A stretch of 64,000 nt of DNA from Stenotrophomonas maltophilia (lineage in GTDB: Bacteria > Pseudomonadota > Gammaproteobacteria > Xanthomonadales > Xanthomonadaceae), in NCBI RefSeq assembly GCF_900186865.1, contig NZ_LT906480.1, positions 1,754,001 through 1,818,000 on the forward strand, given 5' to 3'. The notes under the pieces are model-generated. The model saw only the letters and a program-made list of their open reading frames with translations. It was not told the origin of the DNA and did not search any database. Of the stretch, positions 1-7,475 are shown piece after piece (positions within the stretch are counted from its first letter, which is position 1; the number at the start of each line of letters is the position of its first letter). The position numbers and the translations under genes were made by a program.

Positions 1-1031
1 AATGCGCGCTGATCGTCTGCGATCCGATTGCCGTGCCGGGCCGTGATCCGGCACAACCGCGCGAGCTGAGCGAAGGTGCGCAGATGGTGGCCAATCGCCT
101 GCGCAAGAACCTGAAGAAGTTCAAGAGCTGGCGCGCCCGCGAGCACATCACCTGCTTCCGTGCCTATGACGCCGACCTGCCGGAATACGCGGCCGCCATC
201 GACGTCTACGAGGAAGACGGTGGCAAGCGCCGTACCTTCCTGCACGTGCAGGAATACGCCGCACCGGCCGCGATTCCCGAGAACGACGTGCGCCGCCGCC
301 GCAACGAACTGCTGGCCGCCGCGCGCGAAGTATTCGGCGTGCCGCCGGAGCAGGTCTCGATGAAGTCGCGCGAGCGCGGCAAGGGCGGCAGCAAGTACGG
401 CCGCTTCGAGCAGCGAGATGAATTCATCGTAGTGCGCGAGAACAATGCACTGCTGCAGGTGAACCTGTTCGACTATCTTGATACCGGCCTGTTCCTCGAC
501 CATCGCCCGCTGCGCCGGATGATGGCCGAGCAGGTGCGTGGCAAGCGTTTCCTCAACCTGTTCTGCTACACCGGCGTGGCCAGCGTGCAGGCCGCCGTGG
601 CTGGTGCCGCCAGCACCACCAGCGTCGACCTGTCGGCCACTTACCTGCAGTGGTGCTACGACAACCTGGCGTTGAACGGGCAGGGCGGCAACCAGCACCT
701 TCTGGTGCAGGCCGATGCGATGGCCTGGCTGGAAGGCGACCGTGGCCAGTACGACGTGATCTTCTGTGACCCGCCGACCTTCTCCAACTCCGCACGCGCC
801 GATGACTTCGACGTGCAGCGCGAACAGCTGAAGCTGCTGCGTGCGGCGGTGGCGCGGCTGGCCCCGGGGGGCGTGCTGTACTTCTCGAACAACTTCCGCC
901 GCTTCAAGCTGGAAGAAAACGCCATTGCCGAATTTGCCCAGTGCCGCGAGATCACCGCGCGCACCATCGGGCCGGACTTCGAACGCAACGCGCGCATCCA
1001 TCGCGCGTGGGAGCTGAAGCGGTTGGGGTAA
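1..1031 (+). CDS. rlmL: 23S rRNA methyltransferase RlmKL, C-terminal part (5' end outside window)
   Basis: The reading frame is already open at base 3, so the gene starts before the window. The visible ~343 residues match the C-terminal half of the bifunctional RlmKL protein, the RlmK module that makes m7G2069 in 23S rRNA using SAM. Seen: the lead-in [20 protein letters not shown], the basic stretch [16 protein letters not shown], the SAM-binding [16 protein letters not shown] loop, the acidic TSVDLS motif, and the catalytic-type motif [11 protein letters not shown]. The N-terminal THUMP and RlmL modules would lie upstream. The protein ends close to the usual C terminus (ARIHRAWEL). High confidence in family; the N-terminal half cannot be judged. 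Confidence 0.93.
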   Translation, partial: CALIVCDPIAVPGRDPAQPRELSEGAQMVANRLRKNLKKFKSWRAREHITCFRAYDADLPEYAAAIDVYEEDGGKRRTFLHVQEYAAPAAIPENDVRRRRNELLAAAREVFGVPPEQVSMKSRERGKGGSKYGRFEQRDEFIVVRENNALLQVNLFDYLDTGLFLDHRPLRRMMAEQVRGKRFLNLFCYTGVASVQAAVAGAASTTSVDLSATYLQWCYDNLALNGQGGNQHLLVQADAMAWLEGDRGQYDVIFCDPPTFSNSARADDFDVQREQLKLLRAAVARLAPGGVLYFSNNFRRFKLEENAIAEFAQCREITARTIGPDFERNARIHRAWELKRLG

Positions 1032-1041
1032 CACGACGCCC

Positions 1042-1141
1042 GGGGTCGGATCCCCTGCGCGAAGCGCAGGGGCTCTGACCCCATCTGGATCTACGTACCA
1101 GGGGTCAGAGCCCTTGCGCTTCGCGAAAGGGATCCGACCCC
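1042..1141. repeat. 41-bp near-perfect inverted repeat with 18-bp spacer
   Basis: Left arm 1042-1082 and right arm 1101-1141 are reverse complements with three mismatches. Each arm starts GGGGTC and ends GACCCC and has its own small hairpin in the middle (CTGCGC gaag GCGCAG in the left arm). It lies between two convergent genes (rlmKL and the DUF3325 gene), so it could act as a bidirectional terminator, though no T-run follows. It lacks the GTAG end of the SMAG elements and is a different repeat family; a diverged single arm lies at 47848-47887. Confidence 0.8.
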
Positions 1142-1151
1142 GGTGGCCCGG

Positions 1152-1481
1152 TTACAGCAACGCCACCACCAGCCCCAACACCGGCAGCGCGATCGCCAGT
1201 GGCACGATCCACTTCGGCTGGTACGGATACAGCCCGAATGACAGCGCCAGACCGCCCAGTGTCATCGTGCCCAGCCACAGCACCGGGCCCATCGCCCAGC
1301 CGTGGTCGGCCAGGCACAGTGCGAACGCTACCGCCAGCAGTACCCAGCCCAGTACCCGCCACTGCGTGCGCCGTGCCGGGGGGGCTGCAGCCTTGCCGTG
1401 CAGATCGTGCTGGTGCTTTTCCATCGCCAGCGACAGCGCAGTAAACGCAGAGAACGACAGGGTCAGCGCCAGCAGCATCAT
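1152..1481 (-). CDS. DUF3325 small membrane protein of an iron-uptake operon
   Basis: A 109-residue, very hydrophobic protein starting MMLLALTLSFSAFTALSL. Three to four membrane segments can be seen, with a short His/Lys-rich loop (EKHQHDLHGK) after the first. Size and sequence style fit the DUF3325 family, which travels with PepSY and DUF3649 proteins beside siderophore receptors. The start overlaps the stop of the PepSY gene (ATGATG), so it is the last gene of a three-gene operon. Two tandem ATG codons (1481, 1478) are possible starts. Molecular function is unknown; a helper role in periplasmic iron reduction or release is inferred from the neighbours only. Confidence 0.75.
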   Translation of the reverse strand: MMLLALTLSFSAFTALSLAMEKHQHDLHGKAAAPPARRTQWRVLGWVLLAVAFALCLADHGWAMGPVLWLGTMTLGGLALSFGLYPYQPKWIVPLAIALPVLGLVVALL

Positions 1482-3115
1482 GCGCTGGCCTCCGCTTCGG
1501 CCGCTTCTGCAGTGTTCACCGATGCCTTCGGCGCAGCCGCAGCGGCCGCACGCTTCTTCTTCTCGGCCGCACTCAGCGGTGGCGTCCAGCGCTGCATGCG
1601 CCAACCGCACAGCGCCAGCATCGCGCCGAACGCGATCATCGACAGATCGAAGCCAGCCAATACCCAGTCGCCGTTGCGCAGGGTGTTGCCCAGGTGCGCA
1701 TGCGTGGTCAGCGCATTGACCACCGGTACCAGTGCGAACGCGGCCGCGCCCAGGTAGAGCTGCCACGCCCACATCATCCGCTTCGGCCAGATGAAGGCGG
1801 CCAGCAGCGCGCCGGCCCAGGCGTAGAAGAACACGTTGGCCTCCGCACTCGAGCGCTCGGCGATGTCCAGCGGCAGCAGGCGGTTGCCCCAGAAGTAGGC
1901 GGCGAAGGCGATCGGCAGGCCGGCCACGGTGCCGATGTTCAGCGCATCGACCAGGCGCAGGCCGAAGCCGGTGCGGCCACTCTTGGCGTGCCTAGGCCGT
2001 TCCTTCACCGCCCACAGCACCACGCCGCTGGCCACCATCAGGCAGCCGACCAGGCCGGACAGGAAGAACAGTGCACGCAGGCCCCAGTCGGCAAAACGCG
2101 CCAGGTGCAGGCCGTACAGCACGCCGCGGGTGGCGGTGGCACCGCCGGAAGGCGGCGTTTCCTCAAGCAGAGCACCGCTGACCATGTCGTAACGCACGGC
2201 CGGGGTGTCGATGGACAGGCGCTTGCCGTCGCGCTGGCGGATGTCGATCACCGCATTGGCCGCGCCCGGATTGGACACGGTGAAACCGGCCACCTCCACG
2301 CCGTGCCAATGCGCGCGCGCGCTGTCCAGCAGTTGTGCGATCGGCAACGGCGTGGCGTGGCCCTCGGCGGGCGCGGTCACTTCCGGGAGGCCGCCGAAGG
2401 CCTCGAAGACGAACGCGTCCTCGTCCTGCGGGTAGGCCACCTTCACCCCCCACGGCAGGTACATGATCATCAACGTCACAATGCCGGTGTAGGTGATCAT
2501 CGCGTGGTAGGGCAGGGCCATCACCGCGCTGACGTTGTGGAAATCAAGCCAGGAACGCAGGCCCTTGTCCTTGCGGAACGTGAAGAAGTCCTTGAAGATT
2601 TTCTTGTGGGTGATGACGCCGGTGATGATCGCCACCAGCATGAACATCGCGCAGAAGCCGACCAGATAGCGTGCCCACAGCACCGGGATGTAGTGCAGGT
2701 CGAAGTGCAGGCGGTAGAAGAAGTCGCCGCCGCGGGTCTCGCGCGCCTTCAATGCCTGGCCGGTGTTGGGGTCCAGCGTGGCGTCGCCGAAGCCACCGCG
2801 GCGGCCACGGCTGGGATCGGCCAGTTCCGGCGGCAACCGCCAGAACATCTGCATGGCCGGGTTGCGCGGCTGCGGCAGTGTGACGAACGAGTTTTCGGCC
2901 TGCGCGGCGTTGGCCTGCAGGTAGTCCACCGCGCGCTGTGCGGCGACGTCGATGCTGACGTTGCTGGACGGCAGTTCCGGACGCATCCAGCGGCTGATTT
3001 CCTCGCGGTAGTAGCTGGCCGTGCCAGCCATGAAGATCAGCAGCAGCAACCAGCCAACCAGCAGCCCGGTCCAGGTGTGCAGCCAGGCCATCGACTGGCG
3101 GAATCCGTTCTTCAT
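1478..3115 (-). CDS. PepSY-associated TM helix protein (FpvG-like, iron uptake)
   Basis: The 545-residue protein starts MKNGFRQSMAWLHTWTGLLVGWL, the usual N terminus of PepSY-TM iron-uptake proteins, with the first membrane helix at about residues 10-35. A periplasmic domain with the LHFDLHYIP motif follows, then further helices, a second PepSY-like periplasmic segment (~270-350), and a C-terminal group of helices. The tail (from ~520) is Lys/Ala/Glu rich (AAEKKKRAAAAAAPKAS). Family knowledge: such proteins reduce or help release siderophore iron (FpvG in Pseudomonas). The start at 3115 overlaps the DUF3649 stop (ATGA), which argues against the much longer upstream open frame. A Fur-box-like site lies upstream of the operon. 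Confidence 0.88.
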   Translation of the reverse strand: MKNGFRQSMAWLHTWTGLLVGWLLLLIFMAGTASYYREEISRWMRPELPSSNVSIDVAAQRAVDYLQANAAQAENSFVTLPQPRNPAMQMFWRLPPELADPSRGRRGGFGDATLDPNTGQALKARETRGGDFFYRLHFDLHYIPVLWARYLVGFCAMFMLVAIITGVITHKKIFKDFFTFRKDKGLRSWLDFHNVSAVMALPYHAMITYTGIVTLMIMYLPWGVKVAYPQDEDAFVFEAFGGLPEVTAPAEGHATPLPIAQLLDSARAHWHGVEVAGFTVSNPGAANAVIDIRQRDGKRLSIDTPAVRYDMVSGALLEETPPSGGATATRGVLYGLHLARFADWGLRALFFLSGLVGCLMVASGVVLWAVKERPRHAKSGRTGFGLRLVDALNIGTVAGLPIAFAAYFWGNRLLPLDIAERSSAEANVFFYAWAGALLAAFIWPKRMMWAWQLYLGAAAFALVPVVNALTTHAHLGNTLRNGDWVLAGFDLSMIAFGAMLALCGWRMQRWTPPLSAAEKKKRAAAAAAPKASVNTAEAAEAEASA

Positions 3116-3426
3116 GCCCAGGCCCCCATCAGGCGCGCAATGGCGGCCATCAGCAGCGCGGGCGCGAGGATGCCGACCCAGGCGCGCAGCGCGCTGCGGG
3201 TGGCGAATGCCCACAGTGCCGCACAGGCGGCGACCAGGATGGCCAGCAGCATGCCGGTCAGCACGGTCTGGCCACGTGCGCCGGGCAGGGCCACGGCGCA
3301 GAACACGCTGGTCATCGAGGCCAGTGCGTAACCGCCGAAGATCGCGGCCAACGAGCGTGACAGCACGCCCCAGCGCGGGTTGGAAAAGAAGGTGCGGGGG
3401 CTGGCGGTTGCGGGCGAGCGGTCCAC
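3112..3426 (-). CDS. DUF3649 membrane protein, first gene of the Fur-linked operon
   Basis: About 104 residues with three hydrophobic segments (SLAAIFGGYALASMTSVF, VLTGMLLAILVAACAALWA, WVGILAPALLMAAIARL), which fits DUF3649. No good ATG lies at the N terminus. I chose GTG at 3426 (VDRSPATASPRTFFSNPRWG), preceded by a weak GCAGGAA; the frame stays open upstream but that part does not look like this family. The gene overlaps the PepSY gene by ATGA. The 246-bp region before it (3427-3672) holds a Fur-box-like sequence. Function unknown; membership of an iron-uptake operon is inferred. Confidence 0.72.
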   Translation of the reverse strand: MDRSPATASPRTFFSNPRWGVLSRSLAAIFGGYALASMTSVFCAVALPGARGQTVLTGMLLAILVAACAALWAFATRSALRAWVGILAPALLMAAIARLMGAWA

Positions 3427-3612
3427 GGCATTCCTGCAGGTAGGAGAGGGAATGGAACGCGTCCGCGGCCCCCTTGCGCCCTGCGCATGTCGCCCAGCGT
3501 GTCCCATCGACAAAGCACGGCCCGCGCAGACGGGCAGTCCAGAGGTCGGGGATGTACACGGGCGATGGGTGCGTCTTCCGCACCCGATTGGCTAAGCGTA
3601 CAACCGATCAGT

Positions 3613-3633
3613 AAATGATAGGCATTCGCATTT
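3613..3633 (-). promoter_or_regulatory. Fur-box-like operator
   Basis: On the minus strand the site reads AAATGCGAATGCCTATCATTT, matching the Gammaproteobacterial Fur pattern of AATG/CATT half-sites (AATGATAATCATTATCATT-like). It lies about 190 bp upstream of the DUF3649-PepSY-DUF3325 operon, which reads away from it. No plus-strand gene starts here. Iron-dependent repression of the operon is inferred. Confidence 0.62.
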
Positions 3634-3672
3634 TATGAATCAAGCGTGATGACCCGAGGGGCGCGTTGAGGC

Positions 3673-4959
3673 CTAGAACCTGAACACCACTGTCGCCGCA
3701 TGCAGCAGCAGGCCGATCAGGCCACCCACCAAGGTGCCGTTGAACCGGATGAACTGCAGGTCGCGGCCCACGCTCAGTTCCAGCTGTTCCACCAGATGGC
3801 GCTCGTCCCAGCCCTTCACGGTCTGCGCGATATGCGTGGTCACGCCTTCGCGCAGGCGGCCGGTCAGGCGTTGCGCGCCTTCCAGCAGGTGCTGGTTGAG
3901 GGCCTCGCGCAGCGCCGGGTCGGCCTGCAGGCTGGCACCGAGCGAACCCAGGCTGCGCTGCAGGTGGCCGACCAGCGCCGAGTCCTCGCGCTGCAGGTCC
4001 GCGCGCAGGCTGGCGTGGATGCGCGCCCACAACCCCTGCACGTAGTCCTGCAGGGCCGGATGGTCGATCATTTCCTGCTTGAGCTGTTCGATGCGCTCGG
4101 CCAGGGCCGGGTCCTCGCGCAGGCGCTGCACGTAATTCTGCAGCCAGCTCTCGTAGTCCTGGCGCAGCGGATGCTGCGGCTCGGCCAGTACCTGCTGCAG
4201 CTCTTCCAGTACCGCGCGGGCCAGGCGCTCGGCCAGGCTGTCGCCGATCTCGTCAATCGGCTTGACCCAGTTCACCGTGCTCGACAGCGTCGGCCATTCG
4301 CGCTGGATGTAACGCACGATCAGCTGCGAGGCGCGTTCTTTCACCTCGGGCTGCTCGAGCCAGCGGCCCAGCCGCTGCAGGCCTTCGTCCAGCACGCGCT
4401 GGTGGCGACCATCGGCGGTCAGCAGGGCCAGCAGCTCACCGGCAGTGGCAGCGGCATTCCACTGCCGCAGCTGCTGCACAACGAAGCCGTGCAGCTGCCG
4501 GCGCACGGCGGTTTCGTCGAAGAAATCCAGTGCCTGCAGCGCCCAGCCGCGGGCCATGTCGGCCAGCATGCGCGAGCGTGCCGGGTCGGCCAGCCAGCTG
4601 CCGAGGCGGCTGGCCGGATCGAACACCTGCAGCTTGGCCAGCAGCACGCCCGGCTCCAGGAACTGGTCGCGCACGAACAGCGCAAGGCTGTCGCCGATGC
4701 GTTCCTTGCTGCGCGGGATGATCGCGGTGTGCGGGATCGGCAGGCCCATCGGCCGCCGGAACAGCGCGACCACGGCGAACCAATCGGCCAGTGCGCCCAC
4801 GGCTGCGGCCTCGCAGAACGCCGAAACCCAGGCCCAGATGCCGCGCTCGCCCTGCCAGTGGCTGACCGCGAAACCGGCCAGCATCAACAGCAGCAGGCCC
4901 AGCGCGAGGGCTTTCAGGCGCCGCAGCTGAGCGCGGCGCGGATCGTTGGCAGACGTCAT
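3673..4959 (-). CDS. DUF445 family membrane protein (YjiN-like)
   Basis: 428 residues with one N-terminal hydrophobic helix (ALALGLLLLMLAGFAVSHW) and one at the extreme C terminus (LVGGLIGLLLHAATVVF), enclosing a long helical, soluble middle part. The signature EAAAVGALADWFAVVALFRR followed by PMGLPIPHTAIIP is the hallmark of DUF445. Full length for the family. The second motif near the C terminus, IRFNGTLVGGLIG, is also typical. The function of DUF445 proteins is not established; an envelope role is guessed from topology. It stands alone: the downstream operon has its own regulatory site and a REP dimer lies upstream. Confidence 0.88.
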   Translation of the reverse strand: MTSANDPRRAQLRRLKALALGLLLLMLAGFAVSHWQGERGIWAWVSAFCEAAAVGALADWFAVVALFRRPMGLPIPHTAIIPRSKERIGDSLALFVRDQFLEPGVLLAKLQVFDPASRLGSWLADPARSRMLADMARGWALQALDFFDETAVRRQLHGFVVQQLRQWNAAATAGELLALLTADGRHQRVLDEGLQRLGRWLEQPEVKERASQLIVRYIQREWPTLSSTVNWVKPIDEIGDSLAERLARAVLEELQQVLAEPQHPLRQDYESWLQNYVQRLREDPALAERIEQLKQEMIDHPALQDYVQGLWARIHASLRADLQREDSALVGHLQRSLGSLGASLQADPALREALNQHLLEGAQRLTGRLREGVTTHIAQTVKGWDERHLVEQLELSVGRDLQFIRFNGTLVGGLIGLLLHAATVVFRF

Positions 4960-4993
4960 GCCGGAAGTCTAACCGGCACGGCATGAGCATCTG

Positions 4994-5069
4994 GTAGTGC
5001 CGGCCGCTGGCCGGCATCCTCAACGCACCCGATACGTTCATGGCGTTGCCGGCCAGCGGCCGGCACTAC
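4994..5069. repeat. SMAG/GTAG REP dimer (two inverted hairpins)
   Basis: Hairpin one begins GTAGTGCCGGCCGCTGGCCG at 4994; hairpin two (ending CTAC at 5069) is its inverted copy. The GTAG end and inverted pair are typical of Stenotrophomonas SMAG REPs. It sits between two genes, DUF445 and the ParB-like gene. Confidence 0.9.
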
Positions 5070-5077
5070 CCCTTGGT

Positions 5078-5962
5078 TCAGAGCGCTTCCAGTTGCTTGC
5101 GCAGCGCGGCCAGTTGCGCGCGCAGGGTGTCGTTCTCGCGGGTCAGCGCGACCACCCGACGGCGCAGCGCCGGTGCGTCCTCGCCCAGCTGCTCCAGCGC
5201 CGACAGCACCTCGGCATCGCGGCTGGCGATTTCGTCCTCATTTGCCTCCTCGAAATCCATCTCGGCTGCTTCCGGCTTCGGCGCACGCGGCTTGCGCTTG
5301 GACTCGCGCACGCGCTTGGCGGCCTGCTTCAGCTCGTCCTTGCCACCGGCGGCGGCGGCGCGCTGCTCTTCTTCCGGCAGGTCAGCTACGGCGGCGGCGG
5401 CGCTGATCGAGATCACGCCGGCCTTGACCGCTTCCACCACCTCGGCCGCGGCCTGGGCGTGGATGCGCTCGATCATGCCAACCTGGCTGGTGCTCAGCTT
5501 GGCTTCGCGGGCCAGCTCGGCGCGGCTGATCTTCGGCGCCGGTTCCCACGGCGGGCTGTCTTCACCGGCCTCATCGGTGGCGTCGGCAGTGCCATCGCTC
5601 TCGCGCTGCAGCTGCGCCTGCTCGATCTGCTTGCGGGCGGCCAGGATGTCGCGCTTGCGCAGCGCCAGCACGCCGCGCTGGAAGTCGGACACGCTGCGAC
5701 GGCCCAGGTGCTGCTCGATCATCCACAGGTGCACGTCTTCCATGCTCTGGAAGCGGGTGTTCTGTACGGTGTTGAAGGGCAGGCCATGCTTCTGGCAGAT
5801 GCCGAAGCGGTTGTGGCCGTCGACCAGTACGTTGCCCCACAGGACCAGCGCGTCACGACAGCCCTCGGCCAGGATGCTGCGCTCCAGCGCGTCATGTTCG
5901 TCCGCAGTCAGCGGGTCGATATAGGCCTTGAGTTCTTCTTTGACGACGATATCCATGGGCAC
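5078..5962 (-). CDS. ParB-N-like/partition-related regulatory protein
   Basis: 294 residues. The N-terminal part (~1-110) contains the ParB/Srx-like signature VLVDGHNRFGICQKHGLPF and a helical section resembling ParB DNA-binding proteins. The middle (~145-190) has a helix-turn-helix-like run SRAELAREAKLSTSQVGMIE. The C-terminal half is low complexity and charged, ending in a leucine-zipper-like coiled coil (RRVVALTRENDTLRAQLAAL). It is not next to parA and looks like the chromosomal 'partition-related' proteins of Xanthomonadaceae rather than the true ParB. The start is uncertain: GTG at 5962 or ATG at 5956 (MDIVVKEEL). Biological role unknown. Confidence 0.72.
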   Translation of the reverse strand: MPMDIVVKEELKAYIDPLTADEHDALERSILAEGCRDALVLWGNVLVDGHNRFGICQKHGLPFNTVQNTRFQSMEDVHLWMIEQHLGRRSVSDFQRGVLALRKRDILAARKQIEQAQLQRESDGTADATDEAGEDSPPWEPAPKISRAELAREAKLSTSQVGMIERIHAQAAAEVVEAVKAGVISISAAAAVADLPEEEQRAAAAGGKDELKQAAKRVRESKRKPRAPKPEAAEMDFEEANEDEIASRDAEVLSALEQLGEDAPALRRRVVALTRENDTLRAQLAALRKQLEAL

Positions 5963-6019
5963 GGCAGCGAGCAGGAGCGGAACCGCCCATTGTACCCGCT
6001 CGCCGCCGCCGGCCAGGGC

Positions 6020-7372
6020 TCAGGCAGTGGCCCGGATCATCTCGCCCAGCGTGCCGGTGATCTGGTCGATCTGCGCCTTGTCCACGATCAGCGGGGGCGA
6101 CAGCGCGATGATGTCACCGGTACAGCGCACCAGCAGCCCGCCGTCGTGGAAGCAGCGCCGATAGACCTCGTAGCCCCGGCTGCCCGGCGCATCGCGGCGA
6201 GGCGCCAGCTCGACCGCGCCGACCAGACCGAAGTTGCGGATGTCGATCACGTTGGGGAGGCCCTGCAGCGCATGCAGCCGTTCCTGCCAGTACTCGCCCA
6301 GCTCGATGGCGCGCTCGAAAAGGCGCTCCTCGGCGTAGACCTCCAGCGTGGCCAGTGCGGCCGCGCAGGCCAGCGGATGCCCCGAATAGGTATAGCCATG
6401 GAACAGCTCGATGGCCTGTGGCGGTGCCTGCATCAGGGTTGCATGCACGGCGTCGCTGGCCAGCACGCCGCCCAGCGGCACTGCGCCGTTGCTGACCGCC
6501 TTGGCGAAGGTCAGCAGGTCGGGGGTGACCCCGAAGCGCTGTGCGGCGAATGGCATGCCGACCCTGCCGAAACCGGTGATGACCTCATCGAACACCAGCA
6601 GGATGCCGTGGTGGTCGCACAGCTCGCGCAGGCGCTGCAGGTAGCCCGGCGCCGGCAGAATCACCCCGGCGGAACCGGCAATGGGTTCGACGAAGACCGC
6701 CGCGATGGTTGAGGCGTCATGCAGTGCGATCAGTCGTTCCAGGTCATCGGCCAGCTCGGCGCCCTGGCGCGGCAGGCCTTTGCTGAACGCATTGCGCTGC
6801 AGGTCCAGGGTGTGGCGCAGGTAGTCCACGCCGCCCAGCTGCAGGCCGAACGCCCTGCGGTTGTTGGGCAAGCCGCCCAGCGCCATGCCGCCGAAGCCCA
6901 CGCCGTGGTAGGCCTTCTCGCGGCTGATGAAACGCGTGCGCTGGCCCTCGCCACGCTGGCGGTGGTAGGCCAGCACGATCTTCATCGCGGTATCCACCGC
7001 CTCCGAGCCGGAGCTGGTGAAGAACACATGGTTCAGTGGCGTCGGCGCCAATGCGGCCAGTCGCTGCGCCAGCGCGAAGGCCGGTGGTGAGCCCATCTGG
7101 AAGGCCGGCGAGTAGTCGAGCGTGCGTGCCTGCTCGACGATGGCCTCGACGATGCGTGGGCGGGCATGGCCCGCGTTGCAGCACCAGAGGCCGGCGGTGC
7201 CATCGAGGATCTGGCGGCCGTCGACATCCTCGTAGTGCATGCCCTCGGCACGCACCAGCAAACGCGGCGCGGCCTTGAACTGGCGGTTGGCGGTGAACGG
7301 CATCCAGTACGCCTCCAATGACTCCGGGCGTTGGGTAGCCAGATCGTGCAGGTCGCTCGCGGAACGCTTCAT
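6020..7372 (-). CDS. omega-amino acid:pyruvate aminotransferase (BauA-like, class III, PLP)
   Basis: 450 residues, full length for class III PLP aminotransferases. It aligns end to end from memory with Pseudomonas beta-alanine:pyruvate transaminase BauA: AYWMPFTANRQFK, AGLWCCNAGHARP, YSPAFQMGSPP, HVFFTSSGSEAVDTA, LIALHDASTIAAVFVEP, FDEVITGFGRVG. The PLP-binding lysine is in DLLTFAKAVSNGAVPLGG. The start at 7372 follows GGAGCTGGC. Divergent from puuC with 103 bp between them. In this context it probably deaminates GABA (or beta-alanine from spermidine breakdown) using pyruvate, supplying succinate semialdehyde to the dehydrogenase at 26050. Substrate is inferred; a putrescine aminotransferase role cannot be excluded. 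Confidence 0.87.
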   Translation of the reverse strand: MKRSASDLHDLATQRPESLEAYWMPFTANRQFKAAPRLLVRAEGMHYEDVDGRQILDGTAGLWCCNAGHARPRIVEAIVEQARTLDYSPAFQMGSPPAFALAQRLAALAPTPLNHVFFTSSGSEAVDTAMKIVLAYHRQRGEGQRTRFISREKAYHGVGFGGMALGGLPNNRRAFGLQLGGVDYLRHTLDLQRNAFSKGLPRQGAELADDLERLIALHDASTIAAVFVEPIAGSAGVILPAPGYLQRLRELCDHHGILLVFDEVITGFGRVGMPFAAQRFGVTPDLLTFAKAVSNGAVPLGGVLASDAVHATLMQAPPQAIELFHGYTYSGHPLACAAALATLEVYAEERLFERAIELGEYWQERLHALQGLPNVIDIRNFGLVGAVELAPRRDAPGSRGYEVYRRCFHDGGLLVRCTGDIIALSPPLIVDKAQIDQITGTLGEMIRATA

Positions 7373-7442
7373 GCCAGCTCCATCGGGTCCGATGGGGGAA
7401 ATGTAGCGCAGCCACGTCACGGCGGAGTCGCGGCCGCGCCGG

Positions 7443-7448
7443 TATAAC
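7443..7448 (+). promoter_or_regulatory. probable -10 element of puuC
   Basis: TATAAC lies in the short divergent region between the transaminase gene and puuC, about 28 bases before the puuC ATG, with a good Shine-Dalgarno (GAGGAG) in between. No convincing -35 was seen, so an activator may be needed. Confidence 0.4.
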
Positions 7449-7475
7449 CGGGGAAACTGTTCCGAGGAGCCCGAC

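Noticed and set aside
1694..3331. A 545-codon plus-strand open frame opposite the PepSY gene
   Set aside because: Same antisense GC artefact (His/Gln/Arg rich); the PepSY protein is unmistakable.
4997..6712. A 571-codon plus-strand open frame opposite the ParB-like gene and the transaminase
   Set aside because: Repetitive Gln/Ala/Leu/Arg composition typical of antisense frames; both genes underneath have clear protein-family matches.
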